Shown here in pieces: positions 34,980-47,124 of a stretch of DNA of 64,000 nt. This stretch comes from Adiantum capillus-veneris (taxonomy: Eukaryota > Streptophyta > Polypodiopsida > Polypodiales > Pteridaceae). The stretch spans positions 2,401,497-2,465,496 of the forward strand of contig CM043964.1 in NCBI GenBank assembly GCA_014529385.2, in the 5' to 3' direction. The translations under genes were made by a program, and so were the position numbers. Under the pieces are notes generated by a model. The model had not been told where the DNA came from, did no database searches, and saw nothing but the letters and a program-made list of their open reading frames with translations. Positions within the stretch are counted from its first letter, which is position 1. Every line of letters begins with the position of its first letter.

Positions 34980-36218
34980 TGTCAAGAAATTTGCGGTCTT
35001 GCCAGGAAAGCACCGGGCTTATGGCTATGAGAGTTTGTGAGAGATGAGAAGTTTCCCTCCCAAGCCCTATTCTTGCCCGTAGGCAATAAGGATACTGCGG
35101 GGAGAGATGTACTTGAAACCCTTCGGCACCATTATTGATGGGAGAGAGAAGAAGAGTGGATAATTACACTTTGATTGATAAACCAAGTGCAAGACCTTCT
35201 TTGATTAGAGTTGATCTTCCAAGGTTAGCTTGTTGCAAGAATGGCTAGTCTCCCTCTAGGAGAAAGTGTAGGCTTGGGCTTATGTTAATGGCTAAGTACA
35301 ATTAGGCATTACTACTCACTCCTTCGAGAATTCCTCTCATCAATGGCTTGAATTTTTGAGTTCTTTCCAAGGAAGAAGAGGTCCCCTTTTATAGGTGAAG
35401 GGAACCCACAACGGTTTACACAAGAAGAGAGGAGCCAGTGTGAATAGGAATTGGAAAAGTTGGAAATGAGCTGTCCCTGCATGATGTGGGCAGACTGGGG
35501 TCCAGTATTGTGATCATATCTCCTCAACCGTGGCTCCAAATAAAAAAGTAAAAATATGGACAAAAACTTCAGCTCATTAGCTACGATTTTCATTTTAAAA
35601 TTGTTTTCCAATTCGGATTGGAACCTTGTGTAAAAAATTCATCAAAATAGGGTCCATTTATGGCAGCAAAAGTCTTCCCATGGTCCCCTTAGCCTAGACT
35701 TTCATTTAATTCCAAAGGACACCTCATGCCATATGAAAGCATGACATTGCTCCTTGACAAATTTTTGTAATCATGCTTGCAATAATGCATTAAAATAAGT
35801 GTATCTTTGAAATCATGCCACCTAGTGTCCCACTAGGATTTGATTCTCTCCTAGTAGCTATTTAAAAAGAAATATAAGAAAAGTATAAAAAATACATAGA
35901 ATATATACATATTGGAGTTTACCCTAGATATAGGATCTAGCTAGGGTGTGAGATGATAATGAAATAGTAGAAATAAAGAATTAATGCTTTTTGCCCCAAG
36001 TTAAAGAGGCGGAGCTATTGATGCTTTTCCCATAGTATTTTCTGATGGTAAAGTAAGGATATGTTATCCTTGAGAAAAATAATAGGATGATATAGAAGGC
36101 TTATTATTATACTTAAATATGCATATGTACATTATAGCAAAGATAATTATGGATCTAAAAAATTACAAGATAACTCTTGTAGCATGCGTTCCCACTATGT
36201 ACGTGTCACAGCACGACA
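34980..36218 (-). repeat. 5' LTR of the minus-strand gag-only element
   Basis: 1,239 bp, begins TGTCAAGAAATTTGCGG and ends GCACGACA at 36218. No gene inside; antisense ORFs recur in both LTRs only through DNA identity. Confidence 0.92.
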
Positions 36219-37180
36219 ACGTGATGGCTACTTGTTATGTTACCAAGTGGGTTGAAGCTAAGGCTCTTCCTAACAACACAGCCAAGTCAACTGCAAGGTT
36301 TCTGTTTGAGAATATTGTCTGCCAATATGGATGTCCCATAGAAATTGTGACCGATCAAGGAACACATTTTATCAATGACATGATGGAAATCCTATTGGAT
36401 ATGCTTTCAGTCAAGCATCGGAAATCTACTCCTTACTATCCTAGATGCAATGGACAGGCTAAAAGTAGCAACAAGACAATAAAGACTATTCTCACTAAGG
36501 TGGTGCAAAAGAAACTAGACCAGTGGGATTTGAAGCTTCAGACTGCTCTATGGGCTTATAGGACAGCTTATAAGGTAACTACTGGAATGACACCATTCAG
36601 AATGGTGTATGGTACTGAAGCTATGGTTCCTATGGAGTTTGTAATCCCCAGTTTGAGAATGGCTGTGAAGTATGGATTAGACTTCAACCATAATCTTAAG
36701 AAAAGGCTGGATGAATTGATGCAGTTAGATGAACTCAGGCAAAGGGCTATATTGGAACAAGAAGTTTTTCAGCAATGAAGGAAGCACTGGCATGATGGCC
36801 GAATTAAAGTTTGAGAATTCCAGAAAGGAGACTTAGTGCTTCTATATCAGTCTAGATTGGGTCCAAAGAAGCCGAATTTGAAGATTGCCTAGGAAGGACC
36901 TTTTGAGGTCGATTGGGTCTTCTCCAATGGCACAGTCAGATTGAAAGATTTATCTGGACTGATGTTGCCGGGAGTGTATAATGGAGCCAAGATCAAGCTC
37001 TATTATTCAAAGACCAGAGAAAATCGGTTAGAACAAGGAACTAAGGAACTAGAGGTTGATGATCAAGAGATACATGAATCACATATTTTTGGACTTTTTC
37101 ATGTGCAACCAGTTCCAGTTTCAGAACCAGTACCAGAAGGACCAGATCAGTTTGATCTTAGAATCAGTACCAGTATGGTC
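36219..37180 (+). pseudogene. Gypsy integrase, core and C-terminal part
   Basis: Continues with MATCYVTKWVEAKALP, then GCPIEIVTDQGTHF (second catalytic Asp) and STPYYPRCNGQAKSSNKTIK (the usual catalytic 'QxExxNK' Glu is Ser here). WAYRTAYKVTTGMTPFRMVYG follows, then a C-terminal GDLVLLYQSRLGPKKPNLKI with an adjacent stop (36891). The Glu to Ser change and the stops at 36777 and 36891 mark it as inactive. Confidence 0.88.
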
Positions 37181-37612
37181 GCATCAGACCGGGAATCAGT
37201 TCAGTACCAGTATGGACACACTTTCCAAATTTTAAGTGCCCAACGGTCAAATGGCACGCCAGTGGTAATTATTACAAGGATGGGTCGCAGTCTTGTCCAA
37301 TGCATGTCTGCCACGATAGCAACGACACACACAAGTCTAGGAGCGGCGAGTGGTGGAGCTTTTATGGCGCGAACATGTATAACAGTCAGGAGAGTTATCA
37401 TTTTTTCCCATAAATCTCCTGTGCGACACTTTCCTCCTGTCAACCATTCGCCATCGCCGAGCTCCAAGGTTTCTTCACTACAGCCGCAAACTTCGACCTC
37501 TGACGAGACAGCTAACTGTCAGAGAGTCTTACCAGCGACACCACGAAACAGCTTTGACACAAGTAAGTCATCTTCTCCTTCGCCTGTTTCATCGTCATCG
37601 ACCTCATAGTGT

Positions 37613-40600
37613 ATGGGTAGAAGGAAACGCTCAGAGAAGATGCAGGAAACTCTTGAGGAAACCCAGGCTATAGTTGCCGAGGCAAAGGCAAGCCTTCCCA
37701 TTCTTCCATACAGTAAAATCCAACGATATGTATTTACTGATCACGCAATGACTCTGCTACAACTCTAGGATCTGCGAGTTGTGTTGCAAGCTACAAGGAT
37801 TGCTTTTGATGCAGATATCATCAAGCAAGTTCTTGATTCATTTGATTCTGAAACTAGCAGTGCTATGGTAAATAGTAGGAAGGTTTCAGTGACACCAGAA
37901 GCCATTTCATTTGCATTTCGGATTCCAAATGAGCCCAAACCGTCTGTGGCAACTGCGCAGCAAATAAGTATCGCTCTGAAGGAGGATGAAATGGCTAGAA
38001 AGAAGCGCAAGGCAAGTGTTCAAGGAGTTCAAGTAGCAGGACTGGAAGCCTCCACTGCTTACAGGTTTGTAGCCGAAGCAGTCAGCCTTAAGAACAACCC
38101 AACGTATGTGTCAGAAAATTGTTTTGCTATGTTGTTGGCCAAGATACTGGATCCACAAGCCATATCAACCTTTGTCAAATACTCTAGCATAATGTACTCC
38201 AACAGACTGCCAAGTTGAAATCTCAAACTATTTTCAAGGCATGGTATGTCTGGCAATTCCTGTATTGGGCTACTGCTACAGATGTTAATGAGCAGGTAAA
38301 GCAGGCTTGGAGTGAGCAGCCCATTTCTGAACCAAAGAAAATTGAATTGTCCTCAGACGACAAGGAAAGAGACAGGCAAACGATTTCCATTGACCTAAAA
38401 AGGAAAGCCACTGCAGAAGAAGCTGGAAGTTCAAAGAAGCCAAGAATTACACTGACAAAAAGCAGTGAGTTCTTGAAGCAAATAGAAAGCCAAGTTAAGG
38501 CAGTAAGCACTAAGAAAGATGAGATGAGTAAAATTGAGCAGCAATCTACTCAGAAGACTGTGCCTTATCAGCCAGTTGTTAAAAATACAATTGCTACTGG
38601 ATTTGGGAAAGACCATGTCAAGCCTGTCACTGTTGAGAAGATACCAGACCAGTCAGGGGACAAAGGCAAGAGTCAACTGGACAAAGGGAAAGATCCAGCG
38701 TTCTCAACTTTGTCTGGTGGAGTTCCTGCCATTACTTGAAATCCTCTGCAGCTGGTAAAACGGGATAAGTTGCAGCAAATGCAAACTCAGAAATTGAGAG
38801 GGCATCTTTTGCTCAACGAAGTTGATTATGCAACTTTACCCTACGTGGCTCCAGTGGCAATATATGAACCTGTTGATTCTGATCCAACCACGGTCAAAGA
38901 TAGATGTTCAGTACTGATACAGTCTTCTTGGAATGCCATTGTCAGTTGTATGGGACAATTGGTGGAGGCTGTTGGATCAGAAGACGAAGTCAAAAAGCTT
39001 AAATCTGACTTGGCAAAAGCACAACATCGGATTGAAACACTCCAGAAAGCCGAGGAAGTGCAGAACATACAACACAAGGTACTGGAAGCTCAATCAACAA
39101 GGACTCAAGAGTTGTTGAACAAAAATTTAGCTAAGGCTGAGTCTAAAATTATGATCATCAAAAGTCAAAGGCATGAAGCACTGAGAGCTATCAAGCGAGC
39201 TGGAACGATGCTCAGGATGAAGCGGGTGGAATTCAGAAATCTTCTATTGCACCATACAGCTCTGAAGAGTTCACTGACTAACAAATACATCTACAATAGC
39301 TTGTCTGAAATTTTAAACCCTTCAGGCAATGTTGTTTTCGACTTAGAAAATTTAAAGTCCTTGATGGAAAGTATGCAGAGCGATTTGCAGGACAAGGTGG
39401 GTGAGTTCAATAATGCTCTGATGAACCAAGCTATAATAGATTATATTGAGCAATAGACTTCCCCGGATGAGGATGAAGAAGATGCAGCTGATCAGGTGGA
39501 GAATGATCAAGAAATTGGGCATACAAAGGACGATGATGATGCCCCACCACCATCTCCACCTCCAGGACCTGGTACTGGTGGGACAAGGCCAGATGAAGGA
39601 GGCCAGTCACAGCCAGACCAGCCAGACCAGAATGAGGGTCAGTAGGAAGGACAAGATAAAGAGCACCAGTCGGGTAATCAACAGACTAAAGAGCAGCAGC
39701 CCAATAACACTAGGAATCAGCCAACTGATCAGTCCCATCACAACAGAGAGGCTAAAGGGAAAATGAAAGTTCAAGATGAGGGACTAGTGGCTAATCATCA
39801 GCATTCACTGCAGCTCATTAGTTTGAATAAGCAACTGAGACATCAACAGGCCTCCATCACCAGACACTATCTGGAGGATGATGCTCTCTGGACTGACTTG
39901 GAAAGATTTCAAAGACTATATGTGGGAGCCAGGGAAATGGTAGAACATTGGAAATCACCTGCTTTCCATGATAAAGAAACTTGTAGACTACCTGCACATC
40001 CTAGTACAGTCCAACTGTTGGAACAAGTTCCAGAATGGATACTCAATGTTGATGAGAAAGTGGCAAACCCGCACTGGCAAAGGCAGTCTACTGCAGATTG
40101 TCGGTCCTTAGCTCTAGAGCTGGAACTTCTGCTGGGTAACAAACCAACTTACCGCTGCATGAAGGATGTTAGGGTACAACTGAAGGAATTTCTGGTACAA
40201 ATGCAAGCTGCCAGAGGTGTTTTGGATCACAGAGTCAAAGCCGTTCTTGAGGACCAGATAGCCACTAGCATAGGACCTCAAACGAGAATGTCAGTAGAAG
40301 CACAGGCAACTGCTCTCCGAACCCTGTTCTAGCTAGAGAGAATCACCAGAAAGATGATGCAACAGGAGAACCAGGCTGTTCTCAATTTTTTGGAATTTGT
40401 GCCTGATTCTCTAGTTCTCTCGTATGCTATTCCAGCAAGAGAAACTGAGTTGCCAAGATTCTTTCCAGCGCTGTATCCTCAACATCAAGAACCAGTTGAT
40501 CGACTCACATATTTCAAAATAACTGATGAGCTTCAGGATTGGTATGAGCGATCAAATGTGGAATGGAAGACTTGGCAGACATTGCTCAATGATGCTCTCC

Positions 40601-41016
40601 AAATCAATGACATTCAGACAATGAAAGAGGAGCTACATAGGATTCAGTTGTGTATGGGCCAGTGGAAGATTCAAGTTAGAGGATTGCATAGGATTACTAA
40701 TCAGTTACTACAACTCACGGTCGAATCTTCCAAATTTCCTGAAAAAGACATTGCAACAAAGCTGGGCCTGGCACCACAGTACAGGGAGATGGCTGAGATT
40801 CTTTTCAAAGCTCGCGTCAAAACAAATCAGCCTCTTCCAGAAGGATGGATCCATACTGCTTCGCATTGTCATAAGCTGGCCCGAACCAGACTGAGCAAGG
40901 GCAGGCGTACACTCTATGATCCTGACACCGAAACCTATCATTCTCTCACGCCTTATGAGGTAGATATGACCACAGACTGGCGGGATCAGCTTGGCAGGAG
41001 GCCATTTACCGACTGA
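37613..41016 (+). pseudogene. Long extra ORF downstream of integrase, unknown function
   Basis: ATG 37613 (MGRRKRSEKMQETLEETQ). Nearly continuous frame of about 1,130 codons: TAG at 37768, a frame change near 38215, then TGA 38737 and TAGs at 39454, 39643 and 40330. The region near 37800-37950 (VNSRKVSVTPEAISFAFRIP) resembles, by eye, the N-terminal 'plant transposon protein' domain found in other plant retroelement proteins. A coiled coil lies at about 38980-39250, then an acidic Pro/Gln-rich linker, then a helical C-terminal region to 41016. No signal peptide or membrane anchor typical of env is visible. It occupies the post-pol position where some gypsy lineages keep env-like or extra ORFs. 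The conserved frame over 3.4 kb argues for past function. Confidence 0.65.
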
Positions 41017-41164
41017 TTCAGAAGGAGAATGCTCGTGCTGGGACTTCTCAAGCACCATCCTGGTCAAAGATCAAAGGCAAAAGGAAGACGGTCTAATGAA
41101 AGGATACTGGGTAGTTCCATCTCAGAATTCAGTGGCAACTTTTGTCTCAGCAAGCAAGGAGAGA

Positions 41165-41956
41165 TGACAGCTCTACCTTGGCCTGATGATAGCTCCACCT
41201 GGGCCTGGGGAGAGCTCCACCTTGGCCTTTTCCGCTGCCTTCCGCAATCCTTGGTCCTTCTTGAACTCCTACTCGTAATCTTTGAATGGCCATTCTCTAT
41301 GTGGTCAAGCTAGCATCCCAACATCAGAACCACACGATGGATTTTTCAGTCTCACATCAGAATCAGACAGGGGGATTTTTCAGAAATTTTGGAATCTTGC
41401 CAAAATTCAAGAAAGAAGGGAAGGATGTAGACGGCTGGATATTCTTCATGTAGGAACGTGTTCTGGGAAGATGGGCAGCGAATTACTTAGTAATTACTAG
41501 AGTAATTACTACAGTAAACCCGAAGTGTATAAATAGGGCCCATTACATTATTATCTGGTTGGCAATTGTTATCACTTGTATTAGCGCTTTGGGCTATAAT
41601 TGTACTTGAGCATCGGTGGCAGTATTGTCGGCTGTACTTTCCCTCTGTAATCATATTCGCTGTAATCTTGATCTGTAATCTCAATCATGGCATATATTTG
41701 AGTGATACTTACTTATCGTCCAGTCTTCTGAATCTGAATCTGAATATGAACCTTATTCCAGTCTATAAGTCTGATTCTTATTTCAGTATCCACATTTCAG
41801 TCTAGTCTCTGATTTTTGTCAGTCTGCTGTCTGAAATCTTCCCACACTAGTAGCTGAAATCGTTCAACACTAGAATTAGTTGTCTCAAGAGATCAGCTCC
41901 AATTCCACATATATTTGTCACCGCCTAGGTCCAAACCTAGCTCAAAATCTCCAACA
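41165..41956 (+). repeat. Gypsy 3' LTR (start uncertain)
   Basis: Ends CTCCAACA at 41956, after which a different element begins. The proposed start TGACAGCTC at 41165 follows a purine tract (AAGGAGAGA). The interior has a TATA box and no coding sequence. Without the 5' LTR the start cannot be fixed. Confidence 0.55.
41528..41536 (+). promoter_or_regulatory. TATA box in the gypsy LTR
   Basis: TATAAATAG within 'gtgtataaatagggccc', followed by a transcribed-like stretch. Confidence 0.65.
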
Positions 41957-43858
41957 TCATAGGGTAACATAAGGTATCACTAGATTCTTCCATATCCCCT
42001 GTGCAACTGGCTCATCCAATTTTTGATCATCAATCACAGGTAAAAGCATTGGTAGTGCACCTTCACTCTCACTAGTATTAGAATCCCAATCATGCATATC
42101 TAAATACATCAAGTCTATAGCAAAACTTTCTTCATTAGGATCGCAAGATCCATCAAAAAACAATTCTCTATCTTGTAGAGGCTCAAAATCAAGTAGAGCA
42201 TCATCCAAAAACTGCATAAGGTCATCATTAACTGCATCTGAGCAAACTTGCTCATGCATGAATCTAGATTAACTCGTATCCTTAGCATCTGCATTTGAGG
42301 ACCCTTCCAAAGCTTTGTCCACTAAGCACATAAGATCTATGTTCACCGATTCAGAAGGTTCCTCCATCTTGCACATCTCAGGGTACTGTAAACTAAGATT
42401 TCCACATATGACATGCATACTAAACACATCTGCTGTAAACTTCTCTTCAAGTCTTTCACTCTCATTGAAATATCTTTGCACTTCTGTAGCACAAAGTTCA
42501 GCATGCACATTGAAAATTTCATCTATTACCCTAGTTGTATCATCGGCACAATGAAACCAATCATATTCAACAACAAGAGATTGCACTTCACTATGCACCC
42601 CCTGTGAAGTGCACCCCCTCTAAATCAACATCATAAAGTTCATGATCATTCTGCCATAGTGTGAGCCCTGTGTCACAAAATCTTGATAAAGAAGAAGTTT
42701 GCTCCTCCTCTAAATCATCAACAAACTCAAGATTAGTTTTCCACATCGGTAGCTCTCGGTCACAAAAACTTGTCAAAGAAGGAGTCCACACCCCCTCTAA
42801 ATCATGAGTAAATTCAGGATCAGTTTATCACATTGGTAGCTTTGGGTCACAACAACTTGTCAATGAAGGAGCCTGTTCATTAAATCTGTTATACCCAAAT
42901 CCATGGTCTTGCTGCTCTTAATTGCAGCCTTACTTTGACCTATAACATCTGTATCATCAATCAACACTATGGTTTTTAAAAAAAATTGCTCTAATTTTGA
43001 GTCAGTAGCAAAACTATGAGTTATAACCAAATTTTCATGCAATTACTTGAATATGGTTGCACTTATTCACGTGCACAATTTCTTCTTGAGCTTTAGCCAC
43101 TTCGTTGTTTTGATCCCCTGATTTCTTTTCCTCTTGTACTGCCTGTATAAGTTCTTTACAAAATTCACCCTATGTATCTTGAGGTTGTAGAGCATCACCC
43201 TCAAAGACTTCTACTTCATGCAAGGCATCTTCAAAACCTAGCTTTTCATAAACAACTTTGAATATGTCTTCATCATTAGCTTGTAATAACAAGGTAGCGT
43301 CTTGTACAATACACTCATCAATCACAGGTTCTATTTTCAATCGTACTTGACCTTGAATATCTGCGTAGTTTGGTAGACTTGGACTTTGTTCTTGATAACT
43401 TGCATAATGCTCATAACTTACTTGTACACTAGCTCCTTTGAAATATTTCCATTTGTCATTGCATGCTTCTGTAACCTCTTGAATCTACTCCTTCAAATCT
43501 GAACTCACTAACTGCTCAAAAGATCTGATCATTAACTCTTTTGCTATCCGTCTTAACTTTGTTTTCGATTCGTTTCTCATTCATAACACTCTAGGTAGCC
43601 CTCTATATCATAGCCATCAAATAATCGCATCTCGTTGTATATTGTATCTAAAGCTTCATCCATTTGGTTCTTCTTTGTCGTGGTCTCCATTTCAAGAAAA
43701 GATCCTTGAACCAATGGAAACATCTTCAAAAAATATAGAACTCTTGACTTATCATCAAAACCATTTGCACTTAACTCTTCAATCAACTGTATCATCTACT
43801 CTAAATCCTCCATCTTTACCTCCCACCCCGGCTCATTTTGCGTCGGGTTCACCAAAGA
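41957..43858 (-). pseudogene. F2 element internal region with decayed gag-like ORF
   Basis: On the minus strand the PBS (43840-43854) is followed by a fragmented ORF. 43795-43577 has LDTIYNEMRLFDGYDIEGYL, homologous to the gag-like ORF of the element at 31352-36218. Further acidic segments lie at 42791-42591, 42598-42269 and 42259-41957, with many stops between. No pol domain. The 3' side is cut by the gypsy LTR end at 41956. Confidence 0.65.
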
Positions 43859-46037
43859 TTCCGGGGGATATGTGTTCGAAACATTAGCCAAGAAGGCGCC
43901 GGCGGACCTCTGGCTGTGAGAGGTGTGAGAGAGAACAAGAAAAACAAATGCATATGACTTTGGCAATCACCGTAATCTTCAATTAATCAATTCAAGCTTT
44001 GAATACAATGTAATCGGTAGCCAAGGCCAGTTGTTAGTAGCACCAACACTTGGATTTATTAGTAAATAAGATTTTAAGATCCCTTTATAGATTAACCAGT
44101 CTGTTAACGACATCAAGGTTTAATAAGACGATTAATTAATCTTCAGAATGATGATGGTGAAGGAAATTTTTGCCTATTGCATTACCTGCTTCAACTGCCC
44201 CTTGGATTCTGCAAACTTTAATTCTGCCCACTGCCTCAAACTTCATGCTTCAATTATTGTCAAATGTTCTGCAGCTTCCTTCTCTCTGTGCTTTGCATTG
44301 GCTTAAATGCCGCTCACAAGCTTTGTCTTTCTCCTTTACTTGACTTTCTCCGATTGCCTTAACCCTTGCTTGGACGCTACACTTCTCATGTAACAGAAGA
44401 GAGAGACAGAGAGAGCGGCTCCTTGCTTGGTCCTCAGAGAACAAGAAAAAGAGAGCGTCCTCTCCTTGCTCATGCACGAGAGAGAGACTACCTTCTCCTC
44501 CTCCAACTTCTCAAGCTAGCCTCCCTTCTCCTTGCTTATCCAAGAATGAGAGAGAGAGTGTGGCTTCCCCTCGCTCATCCATGAGAGCGAGTCCTCCTTC
44601 CTTCTCTTTTCTTCTTCACGCCTTGAGTCCCTCCTCTCTTGCCCGCGTATTTTTTTTTCAACTCCTTCTCGTTCCTTGTTTTATATCTCTTCTATATGTA
44701 GGCCTCCTCTTTTTGTTGTCATGCCGTCGTGACATGGCATGTGTGCCTCCATGATGATGTGGCAATTGGATTTTTCAACAACACCAAACACGGCGGGACT
44801 AGGGCCGAAATGGAGTGCCATGACGAGCTTTGCATTTTTCCCTTCATTCTCGACGTCGTCAGAGCAACGGTCTAGTGTGCATGAGCGTCTTCCTCCTTCC
44901 GTGCACCCTACCTCACTGCCTGCCGCCCTCTCCTTTTGTTTTTCTTCCCTTTTCACACACAAACCAAACCCTTTTTCAAAATTGGGTGGCCATCCCATGG
45001 GCGGCCATCCTCACTTGCCTTGGGCGGCCGACTATCGATTCAATTGGGTGGCTTAGCCACTTGTAAGGGAACCATGTTTGGTATACATATCGGCCAACGG
45101 CATTCAATGGCCCACATTGGGCATGCACATAGACCAAAGCATTGCCACCACATTGGGTATGCACATAGACCAAAGCATTGCATCGCACGTATTTGATTTT
45201 TTGTAGCCTCAACTGACAATATCATCACAAATTCTATTGCCCATATAAGAATCTCGGATAATGCCACATCCTTTTAAGATACACATGTATGTGATTGAAT
45301 TTTCCGGAGGGCATTCCTTGACACTCGGTTTTTTATTGCTCGTATCAGCTTCTCGAATGATGCCAAAATAATCCATCTCAGTAGTGCCAACAACTGACAC
45401 CGGCCTCAAGCCATATTATCTCATCAACCCAGACTTTGTCTAAAGAGCCATCAATTCCTATAGACTTCTCAAGTTGCATAGAATGCATACAAACCCTGTT
45501 GATGCTGTAAAATTCCCAGATGGCACACTAACCGAGGCCGTCAACCTGGCACGGAATTGACCCCCTTCGTGGAAACTTAAACTAGTAATAACTTGGCGAT
45601 GAGATCTTTGATTGTTGCTGATTTGAAAAGACCAACATGCTCCACAAAGTGAGCACTTCAAGACCATGCATTCACTTGATTTCTCTCCCCTTAGCTGTAG
45701 TTGGCCAATCCGGTACGGATTTGCATCAACTCAAACTTCAAACTGACATAACTTTCTCATCGTAGCTCCAATTGATGAGCCATAAAGACAGGCTAGTAGA
45801 TCACTTCAAGCACTATAGTTCTAGATCATAACCTCCCATTTATGCCTACTTCAAGCATACTCCTTTTTTAGCATCATTGAGGCATCTGTTGGCCCTTTAA
45901 AGCCGCAACTGGCATACATTGCTCATAAAAGTAGCTTGTTACCAAGCCTTGAACACTGATCGATAATAATCAGGTAAGCTCCAAATAAGCTCGATGTGCA
46001 TCTTCCTGGTATGGCATGGGATCGGAGTAGCACGACA
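43859..46037 (-). repeat. F2 LTR, most complete copy (about 2.18 kb)
   Basis: Runs from TTCCGGGGGATATG (43859; TG mutated) to CACGACA (46037), with the PBS beside it, so it is a 5' LTR on the minus strand. It is the reference for the pieces at 1-668, 700-907, 28174-29622 and 29954-31088. It includes PPR-derived segments at 45209-45409 and 45890-45960. Confidence 0.75.
45209..45409 (-). pseudogene. PPR protein fragment in F2 LTR (duplicate of 29293)
   Basis: Minus strand: ENSITYMCILKGCGIIRD and MGNRICDDI, the PPR 'CILKACG' unit. The copy at 29293-29502 has further changes. Another PPR junction (LGNKLLL, stop, AMYASCGF) lies at 45890-45960. Confidence 0.7.
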
Positions 46038-46314
46038 CCAATCTGTGTGAATTGGTCTTAAATCTTCATCTACTATATGTACCTTAAGCTCTTTGTCATC
46101 ATCAGACTCACGTAATTGGTAAACATATGAAGAATAAGATAAGGCTTATACCCTGTCATCAATGTTCTAGCTTAATCATTAGGTAGCTGCCAATAGAAAT
46201 CTTTGAACTGCATCTACCGTATCTCCAAAGCATTCAATTATGGAAAGCCTATTTAGTGAACTGGGGTTAATGATGCACATGGCTTGACCATCAAGCTCGC
46301 TTTAGGGAACCCTA

Positions 46315-46720
46315 TCAAGCTTGGAGAAAGTTTGTAAGAAAATGCTTTTGGACATTATCAAACTCTTTCCAAGTAGACTTTGAGATGCTCTCGCCCCACC
46401 CTTCAACTCCATAAAGAAGAACCGGTGTCACCAATGCATCAAAAAGATACTTCTTGAGAACCCAACACTTGGTGTTCCCCGCATTACACATATTCTCAAA
46501 TGCATAGTATGCTCTCTTTCCCACTTCCGAACAATGCATAGCCCATTCATGCCACTTGTGATTGGACGGAACCTCAAGGCCAAGGTACTTAAAGCTTTCA
46601 ACAACTTCAAGTGTCTCATTGTTGTACACAATGCATGGCTTCTCCTTATGGTTGGTTTTCACAAGCATAACCTTTGTTTTGAATTCATTCACAAGTATGC
46701 CTTAATCTGTCTGCACACAG
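46315..46720 (-). pseudogene. LINE reverse transcriptase fragment (C-terminal part)
   Basis: Upstream FCVQTD, a stop and then VNEFKTKVMLVK, followed by FKYLGLEVPSNHKWHEW and WVLKKYLFDALVTPVLLYGV. This is the conserved region after the catalytic YADD of plant L1-type LINE RT ('KTKVM', 'YLGV', 'PVLLYG.E.W'). Only about 130 residues remain; endonuclease and catalytic palm are absent. 5'-truncation or decay is usual for LINEs. Confidence 0.8.
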
Positions 46721-47124
46721 AATGGCCGTCAAGTCCTTTACTTGAAGTTGTGGTAGAAAACCAACTCATAAGATGTGAAGATACTTCATCAATTGTCCAA
46801 AGAAGTCAACTCAAAGCTAGCCATGTAAGCTTATTCATCACATAACCAAAAGTCTTCTGATTTAGCATAAATATACAAAACAAAACTTGTACCATGCAAC
46901 CTGCTACAAGAGACATATGGTATCCTTTGAATCTACAACTTGCAGTTCAGTAGCCCCTAGGATAAAATGGAATATAAGGAATTTCCCACACACTAGAGCA
47001 TCATAATATCCACATGAGTATACATTTCCTGTATCAATCAACATCAAGCATTTCTGGTGCAAATATGCTACCCCTGCTTCAATAGCACGCAATTACTATG
47101 CATAGTTAATAGTATCCATCCATA
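46721..47124. other. Unassigned 0.4-kb stretch
   Basis: No supported feature; short minus-strand ORF pieces only, with stops in all frames. Confidence 0.5.

Larger units (their letters stand above)
31352..36218 (-). mobile_element. Second gag-only LTR element (minus strand), inserted in the gypsy integrase
   Basis: Two 1,239-bp LTRs (31352-32590 and 34980-36218) flank one 2.4-kb internal region. On the minus strand the order is LTR, PBS, gag-like ORF, polypurine tract, LTR. Removing the element plus 4 bp restores the integrase frame. The flanks GCAT and ACGT differ by two transitions, as expected if a GCGT duplication lost different CpGs. There are no pol domains. Confidence 0.88.
31089..41956 (+). 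mobile_element. Ty3/gypsy element, 3' half (5' part missing)
   Basis: Begins abruptly within the integrase zinc region, runs through the integrase core, an extra long ORF and a 3' LTR. It is interrupted at 31352-36218 by a gag-only element. Gag, protease, RT and RNase H are not in the window; the 5' junction at 31089 abuts an F2 LTR. Confidence 0.85.
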
